DNA of 33,835 bases from Alphaproteobacteria bacterium (GTDB taxonomy: Bacteria > Pseudomonadota > Alphaproteobacteria > JAAEOK01), in contig JAAEOK010000023.1 of NCBI GenBank assembly GCA_024244705.1, positions 1 to 33,835 on the forward strand. Reading direction: 5' to 3'. Numbering within the stretch: position 1 is the first letter of the stretch; each line of letters starts with the position of its first letter. Shown piece by piece: positions 31,868 to 33,835 of this stretch. The notes beneath the pieces were generated by a model. It made no database searches and was not told where the DNA came from. It saw only the letters and a program-made list of their open reading frames with translations. The position numbers were made by a program, and so were the translations under genes.

Positions 31868-33577
31868 TCATTCCGGCAATCCGGCGCGGGTCAAGGCTTC
31901 GATCAGCCTCTCGCAATGCGCGACGTTTTTGAGCCCTTGCGATTTGGCGAATCGCCGGGCGCTGAATTCCGGATCCAGTTCGAGCACTTTCATGCGCATT
32001 GCCGCGGCTTCATCGGTGAGGTCGAGCTCGGCCGCGAGGGCCGCGGCGAGGACGGGCCCGGGATAGAAATCAGGAACGTTAGCGACGGTTTCCCGGATGA
32101 TGCGGAGCGCTTCGGCTAGGTTGCCGAGCATATAATTGCACTGACATTGGGCCATGATGAACCAGCCCGGGGGGCTGGCCATGTCGCCCGCGGCCTTGGT
32201 GAGTTGCGCCAAGGCATCGGCGGGTCTATCGGCGCTCATCAGAGCCAGAGCGAACGTCCCTCGGCAGGCCGCATCGTTGGGTTCCATGTCGAGCGCGGTT
32301 TGGGCGGCGGCGATTGCTGCATTGTAGTTTCCGTGGGCGATTTCGACCCCCCGCTTGACCGAATACGGTCTGATGTCGTTTGGCGCCTCGACGACGGATC
32401 GCTCGAATATGGCCTGCGCCTTGGCTAGGTAATCCCGCGCCGCTGCGTCATCCGAGATCATCGCCAAAAAGGAATAGCAGTATCCGGCGCCCATGAGTGG
32501 AGCCAGATAGTCGGGGTCGATGGCCACCGCCTGTTCCCAAAAGGCGACGGTCTGGACCATGCTATCGGGCGAGAATTTCTGGAATTCGCGAAAGCCCTTG
32601 GCCATGAGCTGCCAGGCCTCGAAATTCTCGGTTCCCCATTGCCAGTGATTGGTATAGGAGCCGGAACCCAGCTCGGTGTGGACGCCGATGACGATATTGC
32701 GGGTCGCGTCGTCCTGGACGTCGAAAAGGTCGCTTGCGTCGCGGTCGAAACGATCGGCCCAGCGCTGTACGCCGGTGTGGCGATCGACCAATTGCGCGGA
32801 GACTCTGATACGTCTGCCGGCCTTGCGCACCTTACCGGCCAAGACGTAGTGACCCGCCTCGCGGCCGCCCGGTGCGGTCGTGCCATGGTCATTGCCGCGC
32901 GCGTCGGAAACGACGGTCAATTGCGCGATGTTGCCGAGCGCGGCAGCGATGTCCTCGGATACGCCGTCGCAGAAGTAGCCCAACTCGGCGTCATCGGACA
33001 GATTCTCGAAGCGCGCTACGGTGATTGTGTTGTCCTGTTTCAACTCGGCCGGGATCAATCGGCGGCCCGGTGCTGCAGCGCCGCGAGCCGGCCAACGAAA
33101 TACGTGGATCGGTCGCTCGATGTTTTTCACACGATGCTCGCCGGCATCGGCGAAGACGGCGTCGATCCGATTGCCGAGACTTTCGTGAACGATGGAGGAA
33201 ATGCAGATGCCGCCGGTCTCGGCCAGGGCTTCCATGCGGGCCGCGACGTTGACCCCGTCGCCGTAGATGTCGTCGCCGTCGATGATGACATCGCCGAGAT
33301 TGATGCCGATACGGAGTGTTATCGGACCGTCGTCGGCGGCGAGCGATCGCTGGATGGCAAGCGCGGCCTCGACCGCATCGACAATGGAGGCGAACTCGAC
33401 CAGCGCCCCGTCGCCCATCAATTTGACGATGCGCCCGCCGCGTTTCGCGATTTCGGGATCGAAAAGATTCTGCCGGTGTTCGCGCAGCGCGGCAAGAGTG
33501 CCGGTCTCGTCTACGGCCATGAGTTTGGAATAGCCGACAACATCGGAAGCCAGAATTGCCGAAAGTCTACGCGCCAT
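31868..33577 (-). CDS. class III adenylate/guanylate cyclase with TolB-like and TPR regions
   Basis: 569 aa from ATG 33577 (GGAAGGGGCAGGC upstream). The N-terminal catalytic domain (CHD, ~1-165) has LSAILASDVVGYSKLM with metal Asp12, IVKLMGDGALVEF with K52 and D56, and IYGDGVNVAARMEA with N110 and transition-state R114: a complete cyclase active site. Next is a TolB-N-like domain (FENLSDDAELGYFCDGVSED, VLAGKVRKAGRRIRVSAQLV), then several TPR-like repeats to the C-terminus. It is probably a soluble signalling protein producing cAMP or cGMP. Typical family length is ~550-650 aa. It is transcribed away from the IS630-type end. Confidence 0.9.
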   Translation of the reverse strand: MARRLSAILASDVVGYSKLMAVDETGTLAALREHRQNLFDPEIAKRGGRIVKLMGDGALVEFASIVDAVEAALAIQRSLAADDGPITLRIGINLGDVIIDGDDIYGDGVNVAARMEALAETGGICISSIVHESLGNRIDAVFADAGEHRVKNIERPIHVFRWPARGAAAPGRRLIPAELKQDNTITVARFENLSDDAELGYFCDGVSEDIAAALGNIAQLTVVSDARGNDHGTTAPGGREAGHYVLAGKVRKAGRRIRVSAQLVDRHTGVQRWADRFDRDASDLFDVQDDATRNIVIGVHTELGSGSYTNHWQWGTENFEAWQLMAKGFREFQKFSPDSMVQTVAFWEQAVAIDPDYLAPLMGAGYCYSFLAMISDDAAARDYLAKAQAIFERSVVEAPNDIRPYSVKRGVEIAHGNYNAAIAAAQTALDMEPNDAACRGTFALALMSADRPADALAQLTKAAGDMASPPGWFIMAQCQCNYMLGNLAEALRIIRETVANVPDFYPGPVLAAALAAELDLTDEAAAMRMKVLELDPEFSARRFAKSQGLKNVAHCERLIEALTRAGLPE

Positions 33578-33715
33578 GCCTGCCCCTTCCCGCAGCGGAC
33601 ACAAGCTAGCATTCGGGCATCGCGGATTCTATGCAGATGGCCGTTGGCCACGCCACCGTCAGCGGCGGGAAAGCGATAGTTCGCAGAGCTTGCGAGTAAT
33701 ACCAAATCCCGTTGA

Positions 33716-33835
33716 TCATGACCTATGTGCCCATTGCCTGTGTCCGATCGACATGATTTTCCAGGGCTGATCGATGAGCTTGTTCCAGGCGTCACAGCAG
33801 TGGTCGACGATGTCGTCGTATGAGTTGAAGACGCG
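33716..33835 (-). CDS. IS630-family transposase, C-terminal fragment
   Basis: Thirty-nine codons open at the window edge end with TGA at 33716. RVFNSYDDIVDHCCDAWNKL and DQPWKIMSIGHRQWAH are the conserved end of IS630-family transposases. The downstream ~60 bp toward 33655 probably contain the element's terminal repeat and TA target, but the exact edge is not visible. The rest of the element is outside the window. Confidence 0.85.
   Translation of the reverse strand, partial: RVFNSYDDIVDHCCDAWNKLIDQPWKIMSIGHRQWAHRS

Noticed and set aside
1-33835. CRISPR array, prophage, toxin-antitoxin or integrase genes
   Set aside because: No regularly spaced repeats and no such proteins were found on either strand.

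Overview
This is a GC-rich, densely coded chromosomal segment. Codon use, GC-rich third positions and gene families (ACC deaminase, LLM and Rieske oxygenases, DUF899, CHD-TolB-TPR cyclase, lipid acyltransferases) suggest a free-living alphaproteobacterium. That is an inference: there is no rRNA or other taxonomic marker here. Both ends lie inside insertion sequences: an IS5-type transposase tail on the left and an IS630-type tail on the right.

Left part (1-5.8 kb). The IS5-type element has cut an APC-family permease gene down to its N-terminus. Beside it is a 39-codon remnant that starts like an Lrp/AsnC regulator, probably AcdR, divergent from an intact ACC deaminase gene (acdS). Small envelope genes follow: a lipoprotein, a 68-aa glycine-rich protein, a membrane protein with an apparent frameshift, a truncated second copy of the glycine-rich gene, a periplasmic protein and a Tyr/Pro-rich lipoprotein. 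A UraA-type uracil permease closes the section.

Middle part (5.9-15.5 kb). It holds a STAS/SEC14-like protein and a glutathione transferase, divergent from a TetR regulator across a clear palindrome, followed by a DUF899 thioredoxin-like protein. Next are a two-subunit CoA-transferase-family pair; a surface-glycan or lipid group (GT2 and LpxL-like acyltransferase, translationally overlapped, divergent from a DegT-type aminotransferase); an exported cyclase-family hydrolase with a strong terminator hairpin; and a SAM methyltransferase.

Central novelty (15.8-19.5 kb). A kelch/galactose-oxidase-like protein carries a Lys/Glu-rich tail with four perfect hexapeptide repeats. It is followed by two ATP-grasp-related genes that overlap by ATGA. 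The second keeps the ATP-grasp active-site residues; the first appears to be a paralogue that lost the central nucleotide-binding part and the metal ligands. The arrangement looks like a dedicated protein- or peptide-modification system whose substrate could be the repeat tail (hypothesis).

Next (19.6-24.4 kb) come a small exported protein and an operon, behind a good sigma70-like promoter, for an adenylation-carrier-PlsC fusion and a PaaK/CapK-like ligase: a probable acyl-activation and transfer pathway. A 600-bp scar with a broken IS481-type transposase follows.

Right part (25-33.8 kb). It contains a polytopic ArnT/GT39-like protein, an alpha/beta hydrolase and an LLM oxidoreductase divergent from a LysR regulator, a DUF3303-like protein, an SRPBCC protein, a Rieske oxygenase alpha subunit followed by a truncated second copy of the SRPBCC 3' end, and a class III cyclase with TolB-like and TPR regions. 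In two places (2-3.3 kb and 30-31.8 kb) a gene is followed by one opposite-strand gene and then a truncated copy of the first gene's 3' end.
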